A DNA stretch of 64,000 nucleotides from Camelus bactrianus (lineage: Eukaryota > Chordata > Mammalia > Artiodactyla > Camelidae). How positions within the stretch are numbered: the stretch's first letter is position 1; every line of letters begins with the position of its first letter. The position numbers and the translations under genes are program-made. The stretch is from assembly GCF_048773025.1 (NCBI RefSeq), contig NC_133570.1, positions 21,240,001 to 21,304,000 of the forward strand. Reading direction: 5' to 3'. Shown one piece after another: positions 31,641 to 42,875 of the stretch. The notes beneath the pieces were generated by a model. That model was not told the origin of the DNA. It did not search any database and was given only the letters and a program-made list of their open reading frames with translations.

Positions 31641-32744
31641 GTTCATTCATGGCTCTGGGCTCCAGCCTGAGGAGCTTGCTGTCACCACCCCTCAGTGCAG
31701 GACAGCGGCCTCCATGCCCCACAGCTCGGGGGTCACAGATGGAAGACACACATGGCTGGGCTGTGGGACCTCAGGGGTCTTCTCTACAGGGTCCACACCA
31801 TGGAGAGGGCTCCTCCCCTCCATTTGCACAGGACTCAGCCAGGCTCCAGGCCAGCCTGTCAGCAGGAGCCTTGACCTGACAACCAAGGACGTCTTCCCTG
31901 AATTCCTTCCCCTGGGATTCCTTCCCTGGATTCCATCTCCCCTGGTCCTGTCACACAAGCTGCATCTGCTTCCTTCCTCCTGCGGCCCCGCCCTCCTGGC
32001 CTCTTGTTCACCTGTGTCACTTCTGCACCTGCTGGGTGGGAATTTCATCTCCTTCACCTAATCCAAGCAATCTCCAGGGCACGCCCTTCATCCCCTCAGC
32101 AATCAAGTGCTCAGCACCTGCCCCTGTGCTATAAAGCCACCCACCGTCAACCTCTATCAGAATCTGGGGTGCAGCCGTGGTCCCTCTGGTGCCCCTGCCA
32201 CCAGCAGGAAAGGTGAGGACGGCAGCCCAGACCCTTCCCAGCTCAGCTCCACGAGGCAGGGATGAGGCCGTCGAGCTCAGCCTGAGAGACCCGCTGCGGA
32301 GCCACAGAGCCCCACACGGCAGGGGCTCCAGCAATGTGTGCACCTGCCGACATGCTCACACCGCGTGGGCGCGGCATCCCGGCCCCTGTGGGCTGAGGGC
32401 AGACACCCGGGAGACCCCCCAAACGCAGGGAGGGGACACGTGCAGATCATGTGTGTTACAGATTCTTCAGCCTCTGTACAGTCTTACTCCTAAAGTCAGA
32501 AGGAAAGGGAAAGCAAATTCACTCTGGGAACGGATGCATCGTCCACTTGGGAGCAGCACTGAGACACCACGGTGCAAACACGTGTGTAAAGATTGTTTCC
32601 ACCTCATAGTGAACAGAATTCATAAAACCTCAAACACAGTCACATGGAAACACACTCACATGTAAAAACCGCCTTTTTAAAAACTTAAGTCACAAAGAAA
32701 AATATTTCAAATAAGAATATCCCTAAGATACAAAATTAAAATGT
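31641..32744. other. Unidentified spacer with a promoter-like point
   Basis: No gene is recognised. Around 32129 a TATA-like GCTATAAAGCC is followed about 80 bp later by a donor-like AAAGGTGAGG (32209-32218). The open frames here (for example 32177-32665 +) have no recognisable domain, so this is recorded only as a possible orphan exon. Confidence 0.3.
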
Positions 32745-32985
32745 ATCGTGGGGGAGGGGGAGGGATAAATTAGGAGTTTTGGGTTCACAGATACACACAA
32801 GTATACATAAAACAGAAACACGACAAGGACCGACTCCAGAGCCCTGGGAACTGTCTTCAACATCTTGTAAAACCCTATAATGGAAAAGAACCTGAAAAGG
32901 TGTATGTGAATGTACAAACGAATCACCCTGCTGTACACCTGAAACACTGTAAGTCAATACACTTCCCAAAATAATAACAACAGGT
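32745..32985 (+). mobile_element. L1 3' UTR fragment
   Basis: Typical artiodactyl L1 3' end order: GGGGAGGGATAAATTAGGAG, ACAACATCTTGTAA-like, CCTATAATGGAAAAGAACCT, CTGTACACCTGAAACA, GTAAGTCAATACAC. 5'-truncated. Confidence 0.75.
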
Positions 32986-34194
32986 ATCATAGGGCTTGTT
33001 TCAGATAAATGAAATGATTTATAAATAATACATGATTTGCTTTGGTGATGACTTTAGATATTTGCCATTTTATTCTTACTTAGTTCATTTAAAAGCTCAC
33101 AGTCACCCACCTGTCATCAGAGAGCAAACGGATAGTCTGATTTGTCTTCTGCATCCACGAATAAATCTCAAAACTACCTCAGTTCAGATTCCGGAAATAT
33201 ACTCCCAAAACTTCCCAGTGATGTGCACACCTCAGTTTTGTTTTCTGGGTTTGGAGAGTCAGATCATAATAGGCCGAAGCTTGAATTTTTGACAAAATAG
33301 TGTACCCTTGATGTCCTTTCCGGTCACAGGTCATTAACTTTTCTATCATTGTTAAGCAGCTCCGCACCCTCCCCCTGATATGAGGCACGTTTTTGCCCCC
33401 AGTGCCCTGTCTGGCATCTCTGATCCACACAGTCGCCGTGTCCAGGTTCGCCTGGGCCCAGCAGTGCTAGAGGGAAGTTAAGGTTTTAACTCATCCCCTG
33501 TTTAACATTTAACGTATTTGCCATTTTGCTCTTACAGAAAATGTTGGAACAAGGCCCTTTGGCATAGTTTCTGCACGTATGTGTTCTGTGCTTGGAGAAA
33601 AGGTTCCGAGGAGAGACTGTTTTGTCAAAGGACACAGAGAACGTTCAAGTGTGAGGTAACATTGAAATACAGTCATGATTACTCAGCACAACCCTGTCGG
33701 AACACACGCAAGCCTCCCCCCAGAGCCTCCCTGTCCCTGAGAGAAGACCCTGCTCCTCATATCTGAGGGCACACACAGAGGAGGAGGTTTCGGGCCCCAG
33801 GGAGGATTCACACACAGGAGGGGTCCCTGTGTCCTGCTCACACAGATGGGCCTGAGAGGACAGGGGGCACAGGAGGGGCACCTGGCCTGGCACTAAGGTG
33901 GGGACATTGGACAGAGCAAGGGACAGGAACTGTCACTGAAGTGTTCTGGTCACCAGGTCACAAAGTGTGTATCTGGGCCTGAACAGCAGGGGACGCTCGG
34001 GATCTGGGCCTGAGGGTCTTGGGGGAGGGGAACTGGGACCATCCCCTGGCCATGCTTCTTGCTTTCTGCTCAGCTGTGACTCATGCCACCAACCTCTGGG
34101 ACACACACAGCCCCACCCCTGCCTACCACCTGCCCCTTCAGGCAGAGGGACCTGACCCCAGGCCAAGGGAGGGATCAGAGGGCTGAGGGAGGTC
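32986..34194. other. V1-c upstream region
   Basis: No gene is seen. It is unlike the flanks of the other V1 genes except for the last 150 bp. A CTCF-like CAGCAGGGGACGCTCG lies at 33985-34000, about 326 bp upstream of the ATG. Confidence 0.45.
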
Positions 34195-34202
34195 ATTTGC
34201 AT
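34195..34202 (+). promoter_or_regulatory. Octamer of V1-c (ATTTGCAT)
   Basis: Perfect octamer 116 bp upstream of the V1-c ATG, followed by GACTGGCCCCTCCC. Confidence 0.88.
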
Positions 34203-34310
34203 GACTGGCCCCTCCCTCTCTCAGAGTATGAAGAAGAAGAGAGAGAGAACTGGGGACACTCTACTCATCTGTGGGGCCACAGAAGGCAGGACCCAGTGAC
34301 TATCACCACC

Positions 34311-34772
34311 ATGGCCTGGTCCCCTCTCCTCCTCACCCTGCTGGCTCAGTGCACAGGTGACTGGATGAGGGACAGGAGAAGGGGCCCTGGGAGGACACCT
34401 GGGCCTTGGGTCCTCCTCTTGTGTCTGGGCCCCAGCAGCAGCACCTCTGTCTCTCCCCCTTGTAGGGTCCTGGGCCCAGTCTGTGCTGACTCAGCCGCCC
34501 TCTGTGTCTGGATCCCTGAGCCAGAGGGTCACCATCTCCTGCACTGGAAGCAGCAGCAACATCGGGGGTAATTATGTAAACTGGTACCAACATCTCCCAG
34601 GAACGGCCCCCAAACTCCTGATCTACGATAACAGCAACAGGGCCTCGGGGGTCCCCGAGCGCTTCTCTGGCTCCAAGTCTGGCAGCTCTGCCTCCCTGAC
34701 CATCACTGGGCTCCAGGCTGAGGACGAGGGTGACTATTACTGCGCATCCTGGGATGACAGCCTCAGTGGTCA
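34311..34772 (+). CDS. IGLV1: Ig lambda variable gene V1-c (IGLV1 subgroup), apparently functional
   Basis: Leader 34311-34356 ([16 protein letters not shown]), intron 34357-34465, V exon 34466-34772 after TTGTAG. The V domain begins [20 protein letters not shown]. Cys23 is in [13 protein letters not shown], Trp41 in [12 protein letters not shown]2 [10 protein letters not shown]3 [17 protein letters not shown], Cys104 in [13 protein letters not shown]. This is the human IGLV1-44/47-like CDR1 and CDR3 pattern, one residue shorter in CDR1 than V1-d and V1-e. Start, splice sites, frame, octamer and RSS are all intact. Confidence 0.95.
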
Positions 34773-34811
34773 CACAGTGCTCCAGGCCCGTGGGGAAGTG
34801 AGACAGAAACC
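34773..34811 (+). other. V1-c 23-RSS
   Basis: Heptamer CACAGTG (34773-34779), 23-bp spacer, nonamer ACAGAAACC (34803-34811). Consensus heptamer and near-consensus nonamer. Confidence 0.92.
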
Positions 34812-35249
34812 TGCTGTCCCCCAGCCATGGGGCTCCCTGGGCAGAGCCACCCTCTGCCAAGTCAGCTGCAAACCCCAGTGAACTTACTCTAGTGGAAGTG
34901 TCCTCATCATATCAAAATCTGCCTCCAAAGCCTGTCCTTGGTTTATACACGTCGCCTGATGTTCTCGGATGGAGTGAGATCCCTGGGTGCTGGGTCAGGC
35001 AGCCCTGGGGACAGAGGCACGGGGGCTGCGATAAGTGTCAGGGCTGCTGTCACACCACACAGTGACCGGGCGGCTTTACTAACAGACATGGGTGTTCTCA
35101 CGGTCCTGCAGGCTGGACATCCAGGACCACGGTGATGGCAGGTTGGTCTCCCCTGAGGCATGTCTCCTGGCCTTGCAGACCGCTGTGTTCTCGGTGTGTC
35201 CTCACGTGTCCTTTACTCCGTGTGCTAACCCCACTGTGTCTTTCTGTTC
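34812..35249. other. V1-c 3' flank
   Basis: No gene is seen. The flank differs from that of the other V1 genes. Confidence 0.45.
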
Positions 35250-35402
35250 TTAGAGAGACACCAGAATTGTTTCCTAGGGCCCCTCCCTTATGTCCTCATT
35301 AATGTGAATTTCCTCCTTCAATGCCTTATATCCAAAGCCAGTCACATTGGGTTCAGGCTTCAATATATGGTTTTGAGGAAGCCCAGTTTAGTGCATATCA
35401 GG
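35250..35402 (-). mobile_element. MLT1-like MaLR LTR fossil
   Basis: Minus-strand fragment with the complement of MaLR LTR landmarks (ATATCCAAAGCCAGTCACAT, GGCTTCAATATATGGTTTTG, CCCAGTTTAGTGCATATCAG). Ancient ERVL-MaLR. Fossil. Confidence 0.55.
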
Positions 35403-37256
35403 GGATTCGGACAGAGCCCGGGACACAGAGTTTGGATGCAACTGATTCAATCATCAGCCCACCAGACAATGAGAATCCTCACCATTTACTGACCACAGTA
35501 TGTCCCAGAGAGTGTCTCCAGGCTCAGGACACTGTGTGTAAAATACAGGAAGGGTCCTCCTGCTCAGGGGCCTGACACTGTCTGCGGAAAAGAGAGGACA
35601 CATAAAACAGATTTAAAATGAAGGGTGAGTCACAGAGACATAGTGGTGGTGAGGGTGTAGGGTGGGAGACAGGAGCCTGATGTGCTGCAGGGAGTCCGCA
35701 GAGTCTGGTTTGGGTGATGAGGTCTGGGGGCTGCACAGAGGATGAAGGGGTCAGAGGTGAGTTTGGAGGTGGGACCAGGTTGGGGTGTGGGAGACACTGT
35801 GTGAGACTCTGAGTCCTGGAGGTAGGGAGGGGCATGTGATGGGGGGAAGGAAGGCAGATTCCCCTTGTCGTGGAAGAGGAGGGACTGAAGATCATCATCG
35901 GGAAGGAGAGACCCTGAGCTGGTTGCTGGAGACGTGGTCGGGGGTGTGAGCTCAGTCCACTGTCCCAATGTGTTGACCATCGGGTGATGCCAGGTTAGTT
36001 AAACTCAGCATCTCAGAGGTCGACCAGCTCCTGACTCACCAGGAATCCCGGGAACGCTTGTCTCTAGGTCACTCACCTCCACATTTAAGGACAAAGTCCC
36101 CTGTACCTGGTCACTTTCACATGTTGGAGGAAGCGAATGACGGGGATGAGCTCTGCTCCTGCGACCTCGATGCTGCCTCCAGGGTAGAAACCTGCCCTTG
36201 GGAGAAGCAGGGAAGCTTCTGTCTCTGCCCCATTACTGCCTCTGAGCCTCAGACAGTGGGGCTCTCTAGATGCTTCTGGAAATTTGTTCCTGTAGCAGTG
36301 ACTGATCATACGTACTTGGCTCCACCAGTAACTGTCTTGATGAGGAAAAAGGCCACAGGATGCGTCAGGCTGAGACGGCAGAGACTTGGCTCCAGACCGG
36401 ACCCCAGGCCTCAGGGCACGGGGTCCTCTGCACCCTCCACAAGCTCCCCTCACGACCTGTGGGGACTGGAAGGCTGTTCTGTGGGCAGGCATTAGGGCGG
36501 GCTCCCTGAGTCCCAGGACAAACAAAATCTAGTGGGAAAATGAAAGAAACTCTGCTAGAAATCAAATTGGGATGGAATGCAGTGAAAATCACAAAACCAC
36601 ACTGCAGTAGGAAGAAGGAGGAAGGACTTAGGCAGGCTTTACACTGGAATAAATAGTAAACGGTGAGATGACCCAGGTGCCCGTGTCAAGATGCTTTCTG
36701 GGGTCACTGGGCAGAGTTGGGGCTGGGGGATGAGATGTCTGAGCCCGCAGGTGCCCTGGGGACTGTTGGTGATCTCTGGGTTCTGGGCCAGGACAGCTGG
36801 CAGATACTCCAGGAATCTCGCTCTCCTGGTGGGCAGTGTCCTCACTGAGGGTGACCTTCTGCACCCGGGCCCCAGAGGCACATGAGCTCCCATCTCTGAG
36901 CACACACTTGCCTCGGGGAGTCATTGCTCAGATCATGTCCAAGCAGGACCGTCTCATGTCAGAAACAAATCTGCAAATAAAAATCTTCTGCGATGCTCCT
37001 GAGTCATAGTAAAGGGACAGCTGGGGAGGGTCGGGTCAGAATTCCAACAATTGGACTCTGCGAGACGAGCTCTGGGGCATCCCTGTCAGGGTCCTGATCC
37101 CTGTTCCAACCCCTCACTCACTGGACGGGACTTTCCTTTAGGGCGGAAGAGGAAGATGGGATGGGTGAACCTCTGCCCTGCTCTGTTCTTATGATCCGCA
37201 CAGGCGGTGGGTCACCCCACTTTCTACTCCTTGTAACCCCCACCTCTCCTCCAGGG
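35403..37256. other. Spacer between V1-c and the second truncated V relic
   Basis: No gene is seen. The part at 36300-36560 resembles the V1 3' flank of other units (GGTCTTGATGAGGAAAAAG type). From about 36690 rightwards the sequence is homologous to 25010-25560. Confidence 0.5.
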
Positions 37257-37310
37257 TGTGAGTCGGACTGTGTTGACTCAGCCGTCCACAGTCTCTGGGT
37301 CTCTGTTAAT
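37257..37310 (+). pseudogene. Truncated V-lambda relic (FR1 start), copy B
   Basis: CTCCAGGG acceptor-like site, then ESDCVDSAV-like and, in the V frame, SRTVLTQPSTVSGSLL. It is broken off into AT-rich DNA at the same position as the relic at 25562-25630. Confidence 0.68.
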
Positions 37311-37650
37311 TACATATCTAACACATAAAGTTTTATATATTTATTAAAAATATGTAGTAAGTTAAATTTACATATTTGATAAAACAGTATGTTAAACATA
37401 TACATAAAATTACATACACTGATTATATGTATAATATTTTAAAATTAATATATTTACTAAATTATAGTGTATGTCAAATATATACATTTAATTTGACAGT
37501 GCATTTTACATAAACATGTAGAAGATATTGTGTATTATAGTTCATATTGTTAAATAAAATATACATTATATAATAGACAGCTATGGATATATTTTCTAAT
37601 ACCTTTTATGTTACACATTGCACATTCTATATTGCATGTTAATAATTGCA
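37311..37650. repeat. AT-rich island (copy B, without the L1 insertions)
   Basis: Paralogue of 25631-26100 lacking both L1 sequences, so it represents the older state of the locus. Confidence 0.65.
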
Positions 37651-39271
37651 CATCCTGTTTATATTAGTAACTGCTTGTCATGGGGGGTCCCATTCTCTCT
37701 GCGACCTTCTCTCCCTGATTACAGGGACTTGGGGCAGACTGCGCTACACCATGTTCCGAGTCTGCGTCTCTCTTTGTGTGCGTGTGTCATCGGGGTATGT
37801 CTGTGCACCTGCGAAATGAGTGAGCAGACATTTCTCTAGCAATAAATCCAAGCTGGAAGGCATCAGGATAGCACCCCACCAAACACACAAAGAGCTATTA
37901 CTAAGACTTAAAATAGAAGGCACAGAGACCAATCTAATTTGTTGGTTCTAGAAAACAAAGGAAAATCTCCCCAAAAGCAACCAGATCAAATATGAAAATT
38001 CGGGCTCAAGATAATTTGAACAGAGATGGAAAAGTTCCTCAAAGTCTGAGTAGAATCCAGCTGATATCAAGAAAGTCCCACTGGGACCCCAGAGAGGACT
38101 TGGGCTGAGGCCAGGGTCTCTGGAGAGTCCCTGTGAGGGGGAGAATATGCACTGTAGACGGAGAGCAGATGTGAAGAGGTCTTAAACCACAGGTCAGATG
38201 CCCCTTTGAGGGAGAGAGACGCGGAGGTTTCAGCGCTGACCCCTGACTCACTGCAGGAGAAGAAGATGCCATCACTGGACACCACGCCAGGGAACTCACT
38301 GATGCTCTAGGCGGCAGGGCCAGCGGCCTCAGCCTGGTCCTTCACATCCAAGGAGCCCAGTCCAGAAAAAGCTCTTACCCATCTGGCAGCATCACCCAGA
38401 GCCACCAGGGGAGCTGTTCTCGGCTACTTCCCTCACTGTGCTGGGCTCCTGGCCCCGGGGTCCTCTGCCATATGCCATCTGCAAATCTTCACGCCAGTGC
38501 TGTCTCCTCATTGCTACCCAGACCGTCCCCCCAGGAAAGCATTGAGTTCCACTCTGGTGTCTTGGGGATACTTCAGACAATTTAGAAAGTTGGCTCAGGG
38601 CTCCCTCCAGAAGTCAGGAATCCCTGCTGGCAACTGTAGAGAATTCCAGTTTTGTTGTATTAGACAGTGCAAGCTGCCATAATTTCATGCTGACATTGCC
38701 ACCTTTCCTTCTGAAACCTGGTTAAAGTGAAGAGACTCCATATAATAGATAATTCTTCAAAAAAGGGAGGTTGTCACCTCCAGCCTGGCTCTGCAGCTCT
38801 ATGTCTCCCCTCTCCAGCCCTGGTACCCCAACTGCTGCTCCTGGGAATGGTCCAGAACTGAGTCAGAGGAGATCCCTGTCCCTTCTCACCACAGACACGG
38901 GCTCTGTGACTTCCCAGTGGACTCAGTGCTGGAGGAGGAGGGACAGCTCAGCTCCTCCGAAGAAGACAAGCAGGGATTTCACAGAGGAAGGGAGACCTGT
39001 CCCAGGGATGGGGGTAGCTGTGGGGGGACTATATTTCTGGGTCTAGGAGGAGAGTATCTCACCATCTCCTCTTATAACCCTCAAACTCTTCAGGGAAGAG
39101 ATATAGGACTGAGGTCACAGGGGCGGCGGGAATAAATTTTCAGACATCACCCCCATCACTCAGTCTCTCATCACAGTGCCTTATCGGTCAGGGTAACATC
39201 TGTGCATCTGCTCCCTCTAGGACTCCCCTAGGGGACATCGGTGACACTGGGCAGGGAGAGGGAGGAGGCTG
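37651..39271. repeat. V8-c upstream flank (copy B)
   Basis: No gene is seen. Homologous to 26120-26504 joined directly to 27471-28715. The L1 empty site lies at about 38027-38036. Confidence 0.65.
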
Positions 39272-39279
39272 ATTTGCAT
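39272..39279 (+). promoter_or_regulatory. Octamer of V8-c (ATTTGCAT)
   Basis: Perfect octamer 113 bp upstream of the V8-c ATG. Confidence 0.85.
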
Positions 39280-39384
39280 GAAGCCCCTTCTCCTCCCAGA
39301 GGGTCCCGGAGACATGAAAAGTCCTGAGGACCCCACAGTGCATCCCAGGATTCTGAGGAGCCACATGCCGGGAGCTTCCCCACC

Positions 39385-39797
39385 ATGGCCTGGACGGTGA
39401 TTCTGCTCGGGCTCCTCGCTCACGGCTCAGGTCAGGGGTCGATACACTGCGTTCTAGGGGGACATCTACAGCCAGGTGTCGGGGTGACCCTGATCTCCAT
39501 AAGCACGCTTGTCTCGCTTGTCGCTTTCAGGGATGGATTCTCAGACTGTGGTGACCCAGGATTCGTCCCTGTCAGCGTCTCCAGGAGGGACAGTCACACT
39601 CACCTGTGGCCTCAGCTCTGGGTCTGTCACTACCAGTAACTACCCCAGCTGGTACCAGAGGACACAGGGCCAGGCTCCCCGACTGCTTATCTAAAGCACA
39701 AACAGCTGCCCGTCTGGGAACCTCAATCGCTTCTCTGGAACCAGTCCGAGGATGAGGCCGAGTATTATTGTGCTCTGGACACAGGTAGTTACAATAA
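39385..39797 (+). pseudogene. IGLV8: Ig lambda variable pseudogene V8-c (IGLV8 subgroup)
   Basis: Leader 39385-39430 ([16 protein letters not shown]), intron 39431-39530, V exon 39531-39797. FR1 is normal ([18 protein letters not shown], Cys23 in LTCGLSSG), and Trp41 sits in PSWYQRTQG. Then TAT of CDR2 has become TAA (LLI stop), CDR2 has small changes, and about 45 bp of FR3 between FSG and the DEAEYYC region is missing. Cys104 is followed by ALDTGSYNN. The lesions leave no functional domain. Octamer and heptamer are perfect. Confidence 0.92.
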
Positions 39798-39836
39798 CAC
39801 AGTGATGTAACCTCACGGGGAAGTGCTTCCAAAACG
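39798..39836 (+). other. V8-c 23-RSS
   Basis: Heptamer CACAGTG (39798-39804), 23-bp spacer, nonamer TCCAAAACG (39828-39836). Confidence 0.85.
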
Positions 39837-42277
39837 TCCCCCTGAGCTCAGTGGGTTCAGCCCTGAGCGGCAGGAGAGGAAGAGGGAGGGTGAGATGTCA
39901 GCCCCACAGCGATAGGGGGCGCCCTACCCCCATCTCCTGCCCAGGGGTTCCAGGCCATGTGCCTACTCCAGCCTCCCCCAGGGTGTATCCATCACTCCTA
40001 GGGGTCCCCTTTTCTCCCAACATGATGGTGACCGGGGCTCAGGTCCAAATTCTGTCCAGCAGCTGTGAGACTCAGGAATCCAGCACCATCAAGACAACCT
40101 TCCTTGTTGACCTTGCTGTTATCAGTCTTGACAGTAAACTTCCTGCACTGCGACCTCAGCAGGCGTCCCAGCAGCATTGGGCAGAGACATAGGGTCACAG
40201 CCCCACTTCTCAGAAGTGGGCTGGGCCTTGTCGTCCCTTGGGGAGTGTCTGGGGGTCCAGGGTGAGGAGCCTCTATCCCATCAGAACATCCAGCCTGAGT
40301 GAGGCGGGCCGTCGGTGTGGTCAGCTGTCCAGTGCTCCACCCAGGATTCTGGCAGCCCAGGTGGAGCTGGGCTTTCTCCCCATCCCTCAGTGTGAGACTG
40401 AACGCGGGAGACAAGGCAGCCTAGTCTGCACTTCTGTCCCCCTGCTGGGGACATTGGGGCCAGAGAGGACTCAGCCCTGACCCTGCATGGGTTAACAGGA
40501 CTGTGCCTGATTTGGGAGCAGAGATGGACACTGCAGTGCTCCTCCCTCTCTGGTGTCCCTGAGGCCATGGAGCCCAGGGGGCCAAGCACCCACCTACTGC
40601 AGCAACGCAGCCCCTCTCAGCTTGGCTTCCCTCCCTGGGATCAGCGGGTGCTGGTCCCCATGCCCCCAGGATGCAAAGTAGCTGGTGACCATAGCTGCCC
40701 CACGGTCCCCAGGATGGAGTCAGCAGCACAGAGCAGTGGGGTCAGGGTCCCCCTTTGCTGGGACGGTGGCAGTGAACACACCACTGACCTTCTGCTGCAG
40801 GATGATCCCTGACCAATGATGACTAAAGGGGACTCAGTTTCTTGATGTCACCTCCCCAAAATCCAGGTTCCAGTAAAAATGTCACTTGTCATATCAACAG
40901 CTGTGAAAATAAATATCGATGTGAAAACAGAGTCCATTGGAACCAATACTGAGATGACTCAATGATGACATATATTTAGGGAACAACATCAGACCCTCGG
41001 ATGAGCAGGTAGAGACACTGGGAACAAACGGAGCCTGAGGTGAACCGAGGTAGAAATAGAACCAGGAGAACAAAGTGGATGGAAACACAGACCTGAAATA
41101 CAACAGAGGGAAATAAAAAATAAATCTTTCTGCAGGGGCTCAAAGACATGCATTGCGCATTATTATTTTATTTCCTTATTTGATTATTGACTGATTGATG
41201 ATTCCTTGGAAGGATAAAAGGGCTGCCATCCCTTCTGCTTATTTTCCACCACCATGAACATTCAGAGAGCGTCACCAGGGGGCGCTGTGGGTCCGCTCAG
41301 ATCCTGCCAAGCCTGAACCACGTTCAGGTTCCCCACTGCAGGGGCCCTGCACCTGGGCTGACTGGCCAGAGCTGGATGTGGGAGCAGGTGCTTCCCCTCA
41401 GGGGACAAAGCCCGAGCCCCAACCTCCGCAGGCCCAGCCTGTTTGTGGAGCTGCCACCTTGGGGGAGGACCCAAATTGTATGGTGTGTGGGCTCTTGACC
41501 CTGTCTGGCCCCAACCCTCTTCCCCAGGAGCAGAGGAGGAGGAAGGGGGACCCCAGGGACAAGCCCCGCCCTCCTCTTAGCTTCCCTGGTTTCTCTTCTG
41601 TCTTTTCTATGAGCTCCCGCACCTCCCCTCCACTCTGATTCTTGATTTTCCTCCCAAACCCTGGGCTCCCCCTCTTCCTACAACCCTCCACCTAGTGACC
41701 TTTCCGGTCATTCCCAAGGCCACTATCAGAAGCTGGTGACTTTTCCCCAGATCTTCCAGGAACCGGACACTCACTCCCTCTTCGTCCTGCTGGAACCTCT
41801 CTGACCTCTTCCTTCCTGAGAGGCCTCACGTCTCAGGACACTCAGATTTTACCCCCACTCACCCCTCTGCGTTCCCCCATTTCCAAGAAGATCCAGTGAG
41901 TCCTTCCAGCAGCTAATGGATGCCCTTTCATGCCCACCACTCATCATCTCTGCCCATTAGGTGAGAAGTTTCAGGGGAAGGGAACTCCAGCTTCCTGACT
42001 ACCTGGGTAGGAACTTGCAGCTGAACTGTCTCTGTCCCCAGCTCTTGGACCATTGATTTTGTATGCACTGAGCACAGGAGACAGGGGGCTCTTGGCATGG
42101 ACAACAGACATCTGTCCCGGTTCTCCGTGCAGGGCCCCCCGGGCCCCCCACAGGGTCCTCTTGGCAACCCTGGGGACCCTCGGGCCAGGCCAGCCTGGCC
42201 ACCCTTGAAGGTGTGATACTGGACACGAAGGACACTCCAGCCCTGGGACTGTTTGGTTGGGCCAAGGATAGGAGCTA
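39837..42277. repeat. V8-c 3' flank and spacer to V9-like pseudogene
   Basis: No gene is seen. The part at 39837-41420 is homologous to about 53483-55080 after V8-d, including a strong CTCF-like motif. The part at 41420-42277 is unique in the window, CT- and GC-rich, without recognised genes. Confidence 0.6.
41273..41290 (+). promoter_or_regulatory. Strong CTCF-like motif
   Basis: CACCAGGGGGCGCTGTGG is almost the textbook CTCF consensus on the + strand. It is conserved at 54924 in the paralogous flank. Confidence 0.7.
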
Positions 42278-42285
42278 ATTTGCAT
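42278..42285 (+). promoter_or_regulatory. Octamer of the V9-like pseudogene (ATTTGCAT)
   Basis: Perfect octamer 88 bp upstream of the leader, kept despite heavy coding decay. Confidence 0.8.
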
Positions 42286-42365
42286 AAAATGCCCTTGGTC
42301 CTGTGGTGAGAGGATAGGAGAGTAGGGTAGAGGCGGTCTCAGCGGAGCTCGGGGGCGTCTGCATC

Positions 42366-42837
42366 ATGGCCTGGACTCTGTTCTGCCTCCTCCTCCTCTA
42401 GTGCACAGGTCAGGATGCCCTCAGCACCCTGACTCCCAGCTCCTCGCCCCCCTGCCCCACCCGCAGGGAATGACCCACCTTGTGCTTCCTTGGGACATAA
42501 CAGGTGTCTGTGTTTCCAGGCTGCCTCTCCCAGCCTGTGCTGATGCAGCTGCCCTCTGCATCTGCTTCCCTGGGAGCCTAGGCCAAGCTCACCTGCACCC
42601 TGAGCAGTGGCTACAGTGGTTATTACATGGACTGGGAAGAGCAGGACCCAGGGAATGGCCTATGGTTCGAGATGGGAGTCGGCACCACAGTGTTGTTGAA
42701 TCCATGGGGGATGGGGTCTCTGATCACTTCTCAGGATCAGGTTCTGCTTTGGAGCACTACCTGACCATCTAGAACGTCCAGGAGGAGGACAAGGCTGACT
42801 ACATCTGTGGGACAGACCATGGCAGCTACGTGTAACC
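42366..42837 (+). pseudogene. IGLV9: Ig lambda variable pseudogene, IGLV9-like
   Basis: Leader 42366-42408 (MAWTLFCLLLL then a TAG stop), V exon 42520-42837 after TTTCCAG. The fragments [19 protein letters not shown] with a GDGVSDHFSGSGS stretch, and NVQEEDKADYICGTDHGSY match the order seen in human IGLV9-49 (LSSGYSNYKVDW, VGTGGIVGSKGDG, NIQEEDESDYHCGADHGS). It carries stops in leader, FR1 and FR3, and frameshifts in the CDR2 region. It is the only member of its subgroup here. An IGLV4 origin is the alternative, but the CDR1 and CDR3 fit IGLV9 better. Confidence 0.82.
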
Positions 42838-42875
42838 CACAGTGACACCCCCAGAGTAGAAGTGACACAGAAACC
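42838..42875 (+). other. V9-like RSS with 22-bp spacer
   Basis: Heptamer CACAGTG (42838-42844), spacer 42845-42866 (22 bp), nonamer ACAGAAACC (42867-42875). The spacer is one base short of the usual 23. Confidence 0.8.

Noticed and set aside
32177-32665. 162-codon + frame as a possible embedded gene
   Set aside because: No recognisable domain, no conserved splice pattern beyond one donor-like site, and it runs into L1 sequence.
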